Positions 8,642 through 20,746 of a DNA stretch of 64,000 nt are shown in pieces. Source of the DNA: CAVSRC01 sp963750065 (lineage in GTDB: Bacteria > Pseudomonadota > Alphaproteobacteria > Rhizobiales > Kaistiaceae); the NCBI GenBank assembly GCA_963750065.1, contig CAVVPK010000018.1:1-64000 (forward strand). The letters run 5' to 3'. The notes under the pieces are model-generated. The model was not told the origin of the DNA and did no database searches. It saw only the letters and a program-made list of their open reading frames with translations. The position numbers were made by a program, and so were the translations under genes. The stretch's first letter is position 1. Every line of letters starts with the position of its first letter.

Positions 8642-9243
8642 TACTGCTTCGCCTTCTCATCCCCCGGCAGCACGTAATCCGTGCCTTCCCACGGCGAGAG
8701 GAAATCGAAATCGCGGAATTCCTGGGCGAGCTTCACCGGCTCGTAGACGACCCGCTTCTGCTCGTCGTCGTAGCGCACCTCGACATAGCCGGTGAGCGGG
8801 AAGTCCTTGCGCAGCGGATGCCCCTCGAAGCCGTAGTCGGTGAGGATCCGGCGCAAGTCCGGGTGGCCGGTGAAGAGGATGCCGTAGAAGTCGTAAGCCT
8901 CGCGCTCGAACCAGTCGGCGCCCGGAAAGATCGACGTGATCGAGGGCACCGGCGTCGCCTCGTCGGTCGCAATCTTGACGCGGATGCGCTGGTTCTGGCG
9001 CGGGCTGAGGAAGTGATAGACGACGTCAAAGCGCTTTTCGCGCTGCGGCCAGTCGACGCCGCAGACATCGGTCAGGTTGATGAAGGCCAGGCGCGGATCG
9101 TCGCGCAGGAAGCGCACGAAGGGCACGATCTCGTTGGCCGCCACGGTGACCGTCAGCTCGCCATGGGCCACCTGCCAACCGGCGACGGCATCGCCGCGCA
9201 CGGCCGCGATGTAGTCTCCGAGCTCCTTGAGTGTCTCGTCCAC
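8641..9243 (-). CDS. nuoC: NADH-quinone oxidoreductase subunit C
   Basis: A 200-residue hydrophilic subunit of the connecting module of complex I. The 30-kDa subunit signature is clear near the middle: EREAYDFYGILFTGHPDLRR, followed by GHPLRKDFPLTGYVEVRYD. The chosen start is GTG at 9241-9243, giving an N-terminus DETLKELGDYIAAV in keeping with the family; the frame is open further upstream but there it overlaps the end of nuoB. It lies 22 bases after nuoB and overlaps nuoD by one base. Confidence 0.94.
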   Translation of the reverse strand: MDETLKELGDYIAAVRGDAVAGWQVAHGELTVTVAANEIVPFVRFLRDDPRLAFINLTDVCGVDWPQREKRFDVVYHFLSPRQNQRIRVKIATDEATPVPSITSIFPGADWFEREAYDFYGILFTGHPDLRRILTDYGFEGHPLRKDFPLTGYVEVRYDDEQKRVVYEPVKLAQEFRDFDFLSPWEGTDYVLPGDEKAKQ

Positions 9244-9265
9244 GACCCCGGTTCCCCTGACCGCC

Positions 9266-9826
9266 TCAGCGCTCGATTGTCCCGGTGCGCCGGATCTTCT
9301 TCTGCAGGAGAAGGACGCCGTAGACCAACGCCTCGGCGGTCGGCGGACAGCCGGGCACGTAGATATCGACCGGAACGATACGGTCGCACCCACGCACGAC
9401 CGAATAGGAATAATGATAATAGCCGCCGCCGTTGGCGCACGAGCCCATCGAAATGACGTAGCGCGGCTCCGGCATCTGGTCGTAGACCTTGCGCAGCGCC
9501 GGCGCCATCTTGTTGGTCAGCGTGCCGGCGACGATCATGACATCCGACTGGCGCGGGCTGGCGCGCGGCGCGAAGCCGAAGCGCTCCACGTCGTAGCGCG
9601 GCATCGACGCCTGCATCATCTCGACGGCGCAGCAGGCGAGCCCGAAGGTCATCCACATCAGCGAGCCGGTGCGGGCCCAGGTGATCAGGTCGTCGGTGGC
9701 GGTGACCAGAAAGCCCTTGTCGGCGAGCTCGTTGTTGATCTCGACGAAATACGGGTCGGTGGTGCGCTTGAGCGGCCGGCCGCCGGCATCGACGAGCGGC
9801 TTGTCGGCGGGGGCGGTCAATCCCAT
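9266..9826 (-). CDS. nuoB: NADH-quinone oxidoreductase subunit B
   Basis: A 186-residue subunit that holds cluster N2, the last iron-sulfur cluster before quinone. The adjacent cysteine pair GLACCAVEMM, the GSCANGGGYYHYSYS segment and VPGCPPTAEAL supply the ligands. The ATG at 9824-9826 gives MGLTAPADKPLVDAGG; it overlaps the end of nuoA by 10 bases. The frame is open for 37 codons further upstream inside nuoA, but those codons are a shadow. Confidence 0.96.
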   Translation of the reverse strand: MGLTAPADKPLVDAGGRPLKRTTDPYFVEINNELADKGFLVTATDDLITWARTGSLMWMTFGLACCAVEMMQASMPRYDVERFGFAPRASPRQSDVMIVAGTLTNKMAPALRKVYDQMPEPRYVISMGSCANGGGYYHYSYSVVRGCDRIVPVDIYVPGCPPTAEALVYGVLLLQKKIRRTGTIER

Positions 9827-10182
9827 TCGAGCGCTCCCTTGCGCCACTCGTAGACAAAACCGATGGTCAGCACGGCGAGGAACGCCATCATCGACCAGAA
9901 GCCCACCCAGCCGAGCGTGCCGAAGGAGACCGCCCACGGGAACAGGAAGGCCACTTCAAGGTCGAAGATGATGAACAGGATGGCGACCAGATAGAAGCGG
10001 ATGTCGAACTGCATGCGAGCGTCGTCGAAGGCGGCGAAGCCGCACTCATAGGCCGACAGCTTCTCCGCGTCCGGGCTCTTGTAGGCAATGACGAAGGGAG
10101 CAACGAGAAGCGCCAGACCGATGATTGCCGCGATGCCCATGAACACCACGATCGGCAGATAGGCGCTTAGAAGGCTGTCCAT
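9817..10182 (-). CDS. nuoA: NADH-quinone oxidoreductase subunit A
   Basis: A 121-residue membrane subunit with three hydrophobic helices and the NuoA signature KLSAYECGFAAFDDARMQFDI-type loop near residues 42-60. It is the first gene of the nuo operon on this strand. Upstream are about 290 bases shared with the divergent PH-domain gene, where the nuo promoter should lie, though no convincing box was picked out there. Confidence 0.96.
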   Translation of the reverse strand: MDSLLSAYLPIVVFMGIAAIIGLALLVAPFVIAYKSPDAEKLSAYECGFAAFDDARMQFDIRFYLVAILFIIFDLEVAFLFPWAVSFGTLGWVGFWSMMAFLAVLTIGFVYEWRKGALEWD

Positions 10183-10471
10183 TCCGCTCTCCGGTCATCG
10201 CGGCCAAAACCGTCCGCGAGCCCCGCCCCCAGCATCAACTTATCGCGCTGCAGCATACCGACAAGGTCGCCCCCTGCCTAGCCGGATGCCACGATTGCCA
10301 GCCCCAACCCTGTAACGGTTCCGGGCTGTGAAAGGATGTGGTGGCTTAGCCGAGCAGGCGCGGAGTCGCAAGTCACAAAGACCCGAACCAATCGTCGCAA
10401 TCAGGGCCGCTGCGCGTTGCATTGACCGAGGCGCAACCGTACCATCGCGCCGGCCAAGCGGAGGGGCGGCG

Positions 10472-10936
10472 ATGAGCTACGTCAACAGTGTCCTGCAGCC
10501 TCAGGAGACCGTGCTTTTTCGCGGCAAGCTGCACTGGATCATCTACGGCTGGGCGCTCTTCAGCGTTTTGATTGCGCTTGTCCTGCTGGCCGTGTCCCAG
10601 GCCGACATAAGCCCGGAAGCCGTCCCCTATGCACAGATTGGGGCGGCGATCTTCGCGGTCATCGCGCTGGTTCAAGCGGCGCGGGCCTGGTTCCACCAGT
10701 GGATTACCGAGATCGCGGTGACCAATCTCCGCGTCATATACAAGAGGGGCTTCATTCGGCGTCATACGGCCGAAATGAACATGGAAAAAGTGGAGTCGGT
10801 CACGGTCGACCAGTCGTTCTGGGGCCGGCTGCTCGGCTACGGCGAGATCCATGTCATGGGCACTGGCGAAGGCATCGAGCACCTCCGCGGCATCGACCGT
10901 CCGCTGGCGCTGCGCAACGCCATTGTGGCCCGGTAA
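10472..10936 (+). CDS. bacterial PH-domain (bPH2/DUF304) membrane protein
   Basis: A 154-residue protein with two hydrophobic helices near residues 22-42 and 50-70, followed by a domain containing ITEIAVTNLRVIYKRGFIRR and EKVESVTVDQSFWGRLLGYG, the typical bacterial PH domain signature. Such proteins sit in the inner membrane with the PH-like domain exposed; their function is mostly unknown. The ATG at 10472 has a GGAGGGG ribosome site about 5 bases upstream. It is divergent from nuoA and convergent on tRNA-Asp. Confidence 0.85.
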   Translation: MSYVNSVLQPQETVLFRGKLHWIIYGWALFSVLIALVLLAVSQADISPEAVPYAQIGAAIFAVIALVQAARAWFHQWITEIAVTNLRVIYKRGFIRRHTAEMNMEKVESVTVDQSFWGRLLGYGEIHVMGTGEGIEHLRGIDRPLALRNAIVAR

Positions 10937-10963
10937 GACGAATTCGGTCCTGATTGGAAAAAC

Positions 10964-11040
10964 TGGCGGGAGCGACGGGGCTCGAACCCGCGACCTCCGG
11001 CGTGACAGGCCGGCACTCTAACCAACTGAGCTACGCCCCC
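10964..11040 (-). tRNA. tRNA-Asp (anticodon GTC)
   Basis: The reverse strand folds into a full cloverleaf: acceptor GGGGGCG pairing with CGCTCCC (one G-U), anticodon loop CTGTCAC between CCGGC and GCCGG, and an encoded CCA at 10964-10966. It lies between the PH-domain gene and tRNA-Val in the conserved nuo-to-lon interval. Confidence 0.95.
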
Positions 11041-11191
11041 GCGGGCGTTTTGCGCGCGCTCCAAGCGGCGCGCCGGCTGGAGTTAAGCGACCGCCCCTGG
11101 CAAGTCAAGGATTTGTCAGGCGCGGCGGACGCGAAATCGCCCGACAGACTGAACCGGGCACGTCCGGCGGAGCCCAAGGGGCAACGCAGGA

Positions 11192-11267
11192 TGGTGGGCG
11201 GTGAGAGGCTCGAACTCCCGACATCCACGGTGTAAACGTGGCGCTCTACCAACTGAGCTAACCGCCC
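11192..11267 (-). tRNA. tRNA-Val (anticodon TAC)
   Basis: The reverse strand gives acceptor GGGCGGT pairing with ACCGCCC, anticodon stem CCACG/CGTGG with loop TTTACAC, a TTCGAGC T-loop and encoded CCA at 11192-11194. Length is 76 bases. Confidence 0.95.
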
Positions 11268-11357
11268 GTCTTTTGCGCCAGCATTTAGATGCCCGCGAGC
11301 CGGCGTTGCAAGCCAGTTTGGCCCGCCGCGACCCGCAGACCCGCTCCGGAATGACAA

Positions 11358-11380
11358 GGCCCCGCGCACGACGCGGGGCC
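11358..11380 (-). terminator. rho-independent-type hairpin after hupB
   Basis: A perfect 9-bp inverted repeat GGCCCCGCG / CGCGGGGCC with a 5-base loop starts 26 bases past the hupB stop. On the minus strand it is followed by TTGTCATT, a weak T tract. Confidence 0.7.
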
Positions 11381-11406
11381 TGTCGAGAAGAACGGGCGGT
11401 TGCCGA

Positions 11407-11682
11407 TCAGCGGTTGACGGCGTCTTTGAGGCCTTTGCCGGCCTTGAACTTTGGGGTCTTCGATGCGGCGATGTTGATCGCCTCACCGGTGCGCGGATTG
11501 CGTCCGACGCTGGCGGCGCGCTTGGCGACCGCGAAGTTGCCGAACCCAATGATCTTCACTTCCGTGCCTGTCTTCAGTGAATCGGTAATGGCGTCGAAGG
11601 TTGCATCGACTGCCTGCCCGGCCCCAGCCTTGGACATGCCGGTCCGCTCAGCCACAGCCGCGATCAGATCATTCTTGTTCAT
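11407..11682 (-). CDS. hupB: HU-family DNA-binding protein
   Basis: A 91-residue nucleoid protein that binds and bends DNA without strong sequence preference. The start MNKNDLIAAVAER and the DNA-binding arm GRNPRTGEAINI, with SKTPKFKAGKGLKDAVN at the end, are classic HU. The ATG at 11680-11682 has a GGGAG ribosome site in AAAGGGAGTTTCC just upstream. The frame remains open upstream, but that part has no HU character. It lies downstream of lon in the same direction, separated by a lon terminator. Confidence 0.97.
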   Translation of the reverse strand: MNKNDLIAAVAERTGMSKAGAGQAVDATFDAITDSLKTGTEVKIIGFGNFAVAKRAASVGRNPRTGEAINIAASKTPKFKAGKGLKDAVNR

Positions 11683-11822
11683 GGAAACTCCCTTTCCCTC
11701 GTCAGAGCCGAAAGCGATTCGCGCCGTCGACTTCGCCGTGGACAGTCCTGCCAAAAATCGCCTCTGGCAAGCAAAAACGGCGGAATCCCGCGATTTTGAT
11801 CGAAGTGTAGCTATGCACAAAA

Positions 11823-11854
11823 AAAGCGCGCCGGCCATCGGGCAGGCGCGCTTT
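11823..11854 (-). terminator. rho-independent terminator after lon
   Basis: Inverted repeat AAAGCGCGCC / GGCGCGCTTT with a 12-base loop, 20 bases past the lon stop. On the minus strand it ends in a run of seven T, a strong intrinsic terminator. Confidence 0.85.
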
Positions 11855-11873
11855 CTCTTGTTATTTCAAATCC

Positions 11874-14306
<2,433 letters not shown>

Positions 14307-14448
14307 GCGATCTCAATTCCTTTTCTGACGGCGAGTTCCGGGGAGGCGGAACCAGCGTCACGCGGCGGGGGCCGGCGGCGCGGAATCAAACCCGCGCCTC
14401 GGGCCGGCAGTTGACCATTAGGTGGCGTTGCAGGCCAAGGGTGTCAAG

Positions 14449-14505
14449 GCGCCAGCCTGCGGGCGCTTTGCGGCGGGATTGCGCCAGCCTGCGGGCGGCT
14501 GGCGC
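14449..14505. repeat. 17-bp direct repeat plus hairpin downstream of clpX
   Basis: The 17-mer GCGCCAGCCTGCGGGCG occurs at 14449-14465 and again, identically, at 14481-14497. The second copy continues into a perfect 9-bp inverted repeat (14481-14489 with 14497-14505). It starts 27 bases past the clpX stop. There is no T run, so it is not a clear intrinsic terminator; it may be a stabilising 3' hairpin or a small local duplication. Confidence 0.5.
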
Positions 14506-14531
14506 ACGCTTGCGGGAGGGCGGAACCGCGC

Positions 14532-15797
<1,266 letters not shown>

Positions 15798-16011
15798 TCT
15801 GCACCCTCATCGCTGCGGCGGCCGGCCCGCCGGCTTTCAGCCTGTTGTACCCGCCCGCGCCCGCCCGTCGCGCGAACATTCACCTCAACCTTAACGTCCG
15901 GTCCGACCGGCGCAATCCTCATGCGGCGATCCAACCATGCTATCCGCGATTTGTTCAAGAGATACTTAACACCGGAATTGCGCCAGTTACGCGGCGCGGA
16001 CCCGGCTGCGA

Positions 16012-16656
16012 TCAGCTCCCCTTGGCCGCCCCGTCGGTCGCCTCGAGGGCCGCCCGATCGGTCAAAACCTTGTCGATGATGCCGAATTTCACGGCGTCCT
16101 CGGCGGTCATGAAAAAGTCGCGGTCGAGCGTGCGCTCGATCGTCTCGTAATCCTGGCGGGTGTGCTTGACGTAGATCTCGTTCAGCCGCCGCTTCATCTT
16201 GATGATATCCTCGGCGTGCCGCTCGATGTCCGACGCTTGGCCCTGGAAGCCGCCCGAGGGCTGATGAACCAGGATGCGGGCGTTGGGGAGCGCGAAGCGC
16301 ATGCCCGCCTCGCCGCCGGCAAGCAGCAGCGAGCCCATCGAGGCCGCCATGCCGATGCACAAGGTCGACACCGCCGGCTTGATGAACTGCATCGTGTCGT
16401 AAACCGCCATGCCGGAGGTGACCACACCGCCCGGCGAGTTGATGTACATGGCGATTTCCTTCTTGGGGTTGTCAGCCTCCAAAAAGAGCAACTGGGCGAC
16501 GATGAGCGACGCCATGTGGTCCTCGATCGGACCGGTGACGAAGATCAGCCGCTCCTTGAGCAGCCGCGAATAGATGTCGTAGGCGCGCTCGCCGCGGTTG
16601 GTCTGCTCGACCACCATGGGCACGAGCTGCATGTAGGTGTCGATAGGGTCTTTCAT
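16012..16656 (-). CDS. clpP: ATP-dependent Clp protease proteolytic subunit
   Basis: A 214-residue self-compartmentalising serine protease, partner of ClpX. The catalytic triad is visible as S106 (in GMAASMGS), H131 (in ILVHQPSGG) and D180, each offset by nine from the E. coli numbering. The start MKDPIDTYMQLVPMVVEQT is the family N-terminus; a longer open frame upstream is not supported. It sits between tig and clpX as in most proteobacteria. Confidence 0.98.
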   Translation of the reverse strand: MKDPIDTYMQLVPMVVEQTNRGERAYDIYSRLLKERLIFVTGPIEDHMASLIVAQLLFLEADNPKKEIAMYINSPGGVVTSGMAVYDTMQFIKPAVSTLCIGMAASMGSLLLAGGEAGMRFALPNARILVHQPSGGFQGQASDIERHAEDIIKMKRRLNEIYVKHTRQDYETIERTLDRDFFMTAEDAVKFGIIDKVLTDRAALEATDGAAKGS

Positions 16657-16810
16657 GGGAATCCTTCGGCCCGCCCGATGCCGGCCGGCGCTGCCTGCTG
16701 CTGCGCCGCCGGCGTTCCACACAGGATCCGCCCGCGGCGAATCTCCGATTGCAGGCCATAGATATGGCATGCACCGCCCAACCGGAAGGGGGCGCCCTCC
16801 GCCCCCGCCG

Positions 16811-18169
16811 TCAGCTGTCGGTGAGGCCTTCTTCCGCGGCCTGTTTCATGAGCTCCTCGACGGTCATCGGCTTGTCGGTGACGTCGACCAGCTCGAGCAG
16901 GTAGTCGACGACCTTGTCCTCGAAGATGGGGGCGCGCAGGGACGCCAGAGCATCCGGATTCTGGCGGTAATAGTCGAGCAGCATCTGTTCCTGGCCGGGA
17001 ACCTGGCGCAGCTGGGCGGCCATGGCGCGCTGCAGTTCGTCGTCGGTGACCTCAACCTTGGCGTGCTCGCCGATCTGCGACATCACCAGGCCGAGGCGCA
17101 CGCGACGTTCGGCGATCTCGCGGTATTCCACCCGCGCCTTCTCTTCGGTCGTGTCTTCGTCCTCGAAGGTACGTCCGGTGTTGGAAAGCTCGTTGACGAT
17201 CTGGCGCCAGATCGTTTCGAACTCCTGATCGACCAGGCGCCCGGGCAGATCGAAGCGGTGCGTCTCGTCGAGGCGGTCGAGAATCTGCCGCTTGACGTGC
17301 TGGCGGATCGTCTGGGTGTATTGCTGCACAAGCTGCTGGCGCACGGTGTCGCGCAGGCCCTGCAGCGACTCCAGACCAAGGCGCTCGGCCAGCTTGTCGT
17401 CGACCGCCACCTCGTCGCCGGCGGCCACCGCCTTCACCTCGATGTCGAAGGTCGCTTCCTTGCCAGCCAGCTGGGTGGCCGCATAGTCCTCGGGGAACGT
17501 GACGGTGATCGTCTTCTTGTCGCCGGTCGTGACGCCGGCAAGCTGCTCCTCGAAGCCAGGGATGAAGCGCTTGTCGCCGATCCTGATGACGGCATTGTCG
17601 TCGGCGCCGCCCTCGAAGGGCTCGCCGTCGATCTTGCCAAGATAGGAAATCGTGACGCGGTCGCCCTCCGCCGCGGCGCCGTCCTTGGTGGTGTAGCTGC
17701 GCGTCGAATCGGCCAGCCGCGTGAGCTGCTCCTCGACCTCCGCATCGGCCACCTCGACCGTCGGGCGCTCGATCGAAATCGTCTTGAAATCGACCAGATC
17801 GATCTTGGGCAGCACCTCATAGCTCATGGTGTAAGCGAGGTCGTGGTTGCCGGCGAGCACGTCGTTGGCCTCGCCCTGATCCTCGGGCAGGTCGTAATGC
17901 GGCTGCATCGCGGCCTTCTCGCCGCGCTCGCTGATCGTGTTGCGGGCGACTTCGCTGATCACGTCCTGCACGATCTCGGCCATGGCCGAGCGGCCGAACA
18001 GGCGCTTGAGATGGCTCATCGGCACCTTGCCGGGGCGAAATCCCTTGATGCGAACCTCGTCCTTGAGCGTGTTCAGGCGTTCGATCAGGCGGCCGTCGAG
18101 TTCGGTCGCCGGTACGACAACCTTGAATTCGCGCTTCAGCCCATCGACCAGCGTCTCGGTTACCTGCAT
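16811..18169 (-). CDS. tig: trigger factor, ribosome-associated chaperone and peptidyl-prolyl isomerase
   Basis: A 452-residue protein that binds the ribosome exit tunnel and shields nascent chains. The ribosome-binding signature GFRPGKVPMSHLKRLFG lies near residues 43-60, the FKBP-type isomerase domain around 150-240 (GDRVTISYLGKIDGEPFEGG), and the helical C-terminal chaperone domain fills the rest. It heads the tig-clpP-clpX-lon block, with a tRNA-Leu upstream on the same strand. Confidence 0.97.
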   Translation of the reverse strand: MQVTETLVDGLKREFKVVVPATELDGRLIERLNTLKDEVRIKGFRPGKVPMSHLKRLFGRSAMAEIVQDVISEVARNTISERGEKAAMQPHYDLPEDQGEANDVLAGNHDLAYTMSYEVLPKIDLVDFKTISIERPTVEVADAEVEEQLTRLADSTRSYTTKDGAAAEGDRVTISYLGKIDGEPFEGGADDNAVIRIGDKRFIPGFEEQLAGVTTGDKKTITVTFPEDYAATQLAGKEATFDIEVKAVAAGDEVAVDDKLAERLGLESLQGLRDTVRQQLVQQYTQTIRQHVKRQILDRLDETHRFDLPGRLVDQEFETIWRQIVNELSNTGRTFEDEDTTEEKARVEYREIAERRVRLGLVMSQIGEHAKVEVTDDELQRAMAAQLRQVPGQEQMLLDYYRQNPDALASLRAPIFEDKVVDYLLELVDVTDKPMTVEELMKQAAEEGLTDS

Positions 18170-18267
18170 TTTGGCCGTTCCATCCTTTGCTCGTCACTCA
18201 CCCGTCCGACTGCACCGCCAAGCGCCGGTCCCTCCCGATCGTTTCGAGAAACCTGTGCCGGGGCGGC

Positions 18268-18352
18268 TGGTGCGGGCGGAGGGACTTGAACCCCCACGAC
18301 TTTCGTCACGGGAACCTAAATCCCGCGCGTCTACCAGTTCCGCCACGCCCGC
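18268..18352 (-). tRNA. tRNA-Leu (anticodon TAG)
   Basis: An 85-base class II tRNA with acceptor GCGGGCG/CGCCCGC, anticodon stem CGGGA/TCCCG with loop TTTAGGT, a long variable arm (CGTGACGAAAGTCG) and encoded CCA at 18268-18270. Confidence 0.95.
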
Positions 18353-18522
18353 TCGGCGCCACTTCCCGGACTAATGGGACCCCCTCACCAATCGGGAATG
18401 CAACCCGGCCCAGATCGCGCGGCCGCGGGCCGAGGCTCCGGTCAGGCGCGGCCTCTATATCATCGGGTTTTCGCGGTTCAAAGGGAAAACGCCCCTTTTT
18501 CCAGTCACATTGCCGGCGTCGG

Positions 18523-20109
18523 TCAGTCTCCTCCGAGCTGGGCGAAAACCGCCGGCAGCGCCTCCGGCAGGTCCTCGGCAATAAGGCCGCGTCCGATGGT
18601 CTCGGCGGCTGCGCCGTGCATCCACACGGCCGCCGAAGCCGCATCGTAGGCCGACATGCCCTGCGCCAGAAGGCCGACGACCATTCCAGTCAATACGTCG
18701 CCGCTGCCGGCGGTGGCCAGGACCGGCGGCGCATTGTCGGCGATGGCGGCGCGCCCTTCCGGGGTCGCCACCACCGTGTCGGGGCCCTTCAGCACGACCA
18801 CCGCACCAGAAGTCGCGGCCGCCCGGCGGGCGCGCTCCGGCTTGGACTCGATCTTGGCAAGGTCGCCGAACAGCCGCGCGAACTCGCCTTCGTGCGGTGT
18901 GATGACCACCGGCGCGCGCCGCTTCTTGATGGCGCTGAAGAGGCGTTCCGGCGTCTCGGCAAAGGAGGTCAACCCGTCAGCGTCGATCACCACCGCCGCC
19001 GGCGAGGCGAGCGCCGCCTCGACCAGAACCATGCTGTCGGCACCGATGCCGAGCGCCGGCCCGAGCGCCACGGCGTTGTGCCGCTTGTCGGCGAGGATCG
19101 CGGTCAGCCCTTCCGGGCCATTCATGGGCAGCAGCATGACGGCGGTAAGGTGGGCGGCGTTGACCGGAAGCGCCTCGACCGGCGAGGCCAGCGACACCAG
19201 CCCTGCCCCTGCCCTCAGCGCCGCGCGCGCTGCCAGCCGCGCCGCGCCGGTGCGCGTCGCGGGGCCGGAGACCACGATCGCATGGCCGCGGTCGTATTTG
19301 TGCCCTTCCGCGGCCAGTTGCGGCAGCGACCACAGCCCTGGCCGGTTCCAGGCCGTCTTCGGCAGGATGGTCGACAGGACGCCATCGCCGATGCCGATAT
19401 CGACGACCAGCCGCCGGCCGGCATAGGCGCGGCCCGGATTGAGCAGGTGTCCGGGTTTGAGGCGGAAAAAGGTGACCGAACAGGTCGCCTTGACGGCCGT
19501 GCCGAGCACCTTGCCGGTGCGCCCGTCGATGCCGCTCGGCAGGTCGACCGCGACCACCGGCAGTCCCGAGCGGTTCACCGAAGCAATGGTCTGGGCGGCG
19601 ATCCCTTCCACCGGCCGGTCGAGGCCGGCGCCGAACAGGGCATCGACGATGATGTCGGCACCACCGACAAGGCCGGCGGAAAGGCCCTTGCTGGGACCGG
19701 TCCACGCTGCCGCGGCGAAGGCCGCATCACCCTTGAGCCGGTCGCGGGCGGTCAGCAGCCCGACGGTGACCTCATAGCCTGCCTCCGCCAACAGGCGGGC
19801 GGCCACGAAACCGTCGCCGCCATTATTGCCGGGGCCGGTCATCACCGCCACGCGGCCGCCCAGCGGCAGCAGGTCGTGAACCGCCTCGGCCACCGCCAGT
19901 CCCGCCGCTTCCATCAAGGTGATGCCGGGGGTGCCGCCGGCGATGGTCAGTTGGTCGGCCTGGCCCATCTCCTCCGGCGTCAGCACCTCAATCGGATCGG
20001 TGATCAGGGCCACGTCGCGCGGCGCTTCCAACTCGTCCGGCTCTTCACCGCTCACCAGGCGTTCGAATTGCGAGGCCCATTGTATGTCGATTGATGGTTT
20101 TTTAGTCAC
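18523..20109 (-). CDS. nnrD: bifunctional NAD(P)H-hydrate epimerase / ADP-dependent NAD(P)H-hydrate dehydratase
   Basis: A YjeF-type repair enzyme that epimerises and dehydrates damaged NADHX and NADPHX. The N-terminal epimerase domain carries EMGQADQLTIAGGTPGITLME and MTGPGNNGGDGFVAARLL. The C-terminal kinase-like dehydratase has ITPHEGEFARLFG and the late AGSGDVLTGMVVGLLAQG motif. The start is uncertain: GTG at 20107-20109 has AAGGAA about 7 bases upstream and gives 528 residues, with an N-terminal extension of about 45 residues over usual homologues; GTG at 20013 or ATG at 20157 are alternatives. It is divergent from glnB. Confidence 0.9.
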   Translation of the reverse strand: MTKKPSIDIQWASQFERLVSGEEPDELEAPRDVALITDPIEVLTPEEMGQADQLTIAGGTPGITLMEAAGLAVAEAVHDLLPLGGRVAVMTGPGNNGGDGFVAARLLAEAGYEVTVGLLTARDRLKGDAAFAAAAWTGPSKGLSAGLVGGADIIVDALFGAGLDRPVEGIAAQTIASVNRSGLPVVAVDLPSGIDGRTGKVLGTAVKATCSVTFFRLKPGHLLNPGRAYAGRRLVVDIGIGDGVLSTILPKTAWNRPGLWSLPQLAAEGHKYDRGHAIVVSGPATRTGAARLAARAALRAGAGLVSLASPVEALPVNAAHLTAVMLLPMNGPEGLTAILADKRHNAVALGPALGIGADSMVLVEAALASPAAVVIDADGLTSFAETPERLFSAIKKRRAPVVITPHEGEFARLFGDLAKIESKPERARRAAATSGAVVVLKGPDTVVATPEGRAAIADNAPPVLATAGSGDVLTGMVVGLLAQGMSAYDAASAAVWMHGAAAETIGRGLIAEDLPEALPAVFAQLGGD

Positions 20110-20210
20110 TTGCTCATTCCTTAGCCGGTATTTGACGCCGGCACGGTCTCCTATCATGGTGCGGCGCGAAGATCAGCCTAAGAAGCCGCCAGTTCGAAGA
20201 TGTAGCGCGG

Positions 20211-20227
20211 CTGGCATGGAGCGTGCA
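20211..20227 (+). promoter_or_regulatory. sigma-54-type promoter candidate for glnB
   Basis: CTGGCATGGAGCGTGCA carries GG at -24 and GC at -12 with the required 10-base gap, close to the TGGCACG-N4-TTGCA consensus. It lies about 70 bases before the glnB start. Sigma-54 with NtrC controls glnB in related bacteria, which fits, but the -12 part deviates by one base. Confidence 0.6.
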
Positions 20228-20297
20228 AAACGGCGGCTGGAATGGCGGCTGATCTGCAACCGGAGTTGCGCGCCTGTTTTTCGGAGACGCGGAGGCA

Positions 20298-20636
20298 ATG
20301 AAAAAGATTGAAGCGATTATCAAGCCTTTCAAGCTCGACGAGGTAAAGGAAGCGCTTCAGGAAGTCGGGCTGCAGGGCATCACCGTCACGGAAGCCAAGG
20401 GTTTCGGTCGCCAGAAGGGCCACACGGAACTCTACCGCGGCGCGGAGTATGTCGTCGACTTCCTTCCCAAAGTGAAGGTCGAAATCGTCCTCACCGACGA
20501 GATGGTCGACCGTGCCGTCGAAGCGATCCGCAAGGCAGCCCAGACCGGCCGGATCGGCGACGGCAAGATCTTTATTTCCAACATCGAGGAGGCAGTCCGC
20601 ATCCGTACCGGTGAAAGTGGCAACGACGCGATCTGA
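20298..20636 (+). CDS. glnB: nitrogen regulatory protein PII
   Basis: A 112-residue trimeric signal protein that reports nitrogen and carbon state to glutamine synthetase adenylylation and NtrB. The uridylylation site Y51 sits in YRGAEYVVDFLPK; the T-loop, B-loop (TGRIGDGKIF) and C-loop regions are all standard. It is followed by glnA after 110 bases, the classic glnB-glnA order of alphaproteobacteria. A sigma-54-like site lies upstream. Confidence 0.98.
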   Translation: MKKIEAIIKPFKLDEVKEALQEVGLQGITVTEAKGFGRQKGHTELYRGAEYVVDFLPKVKVEIVLTDEMVDRAVEAIRKAAQTGRIGDGKIFISNIEEAVRIRTGESGNDAI

Positions 20637-20746
20637 TCGCGCCGCGCCGCCTGCGCTCTCGTCCGCACACACGGCAACGATCGGGCGCCACATCTCCCAC
20701 ACCCACATAACCTGAGCTCAGGGTTGAGAAGGAAGGAATAAAACTG

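Noticed and set aside
14307..14531. A small gene between clpX and lon
   Set aside because: Open frames here run into lon or clpX shadows; only the direct repeat and hairpin stand out.
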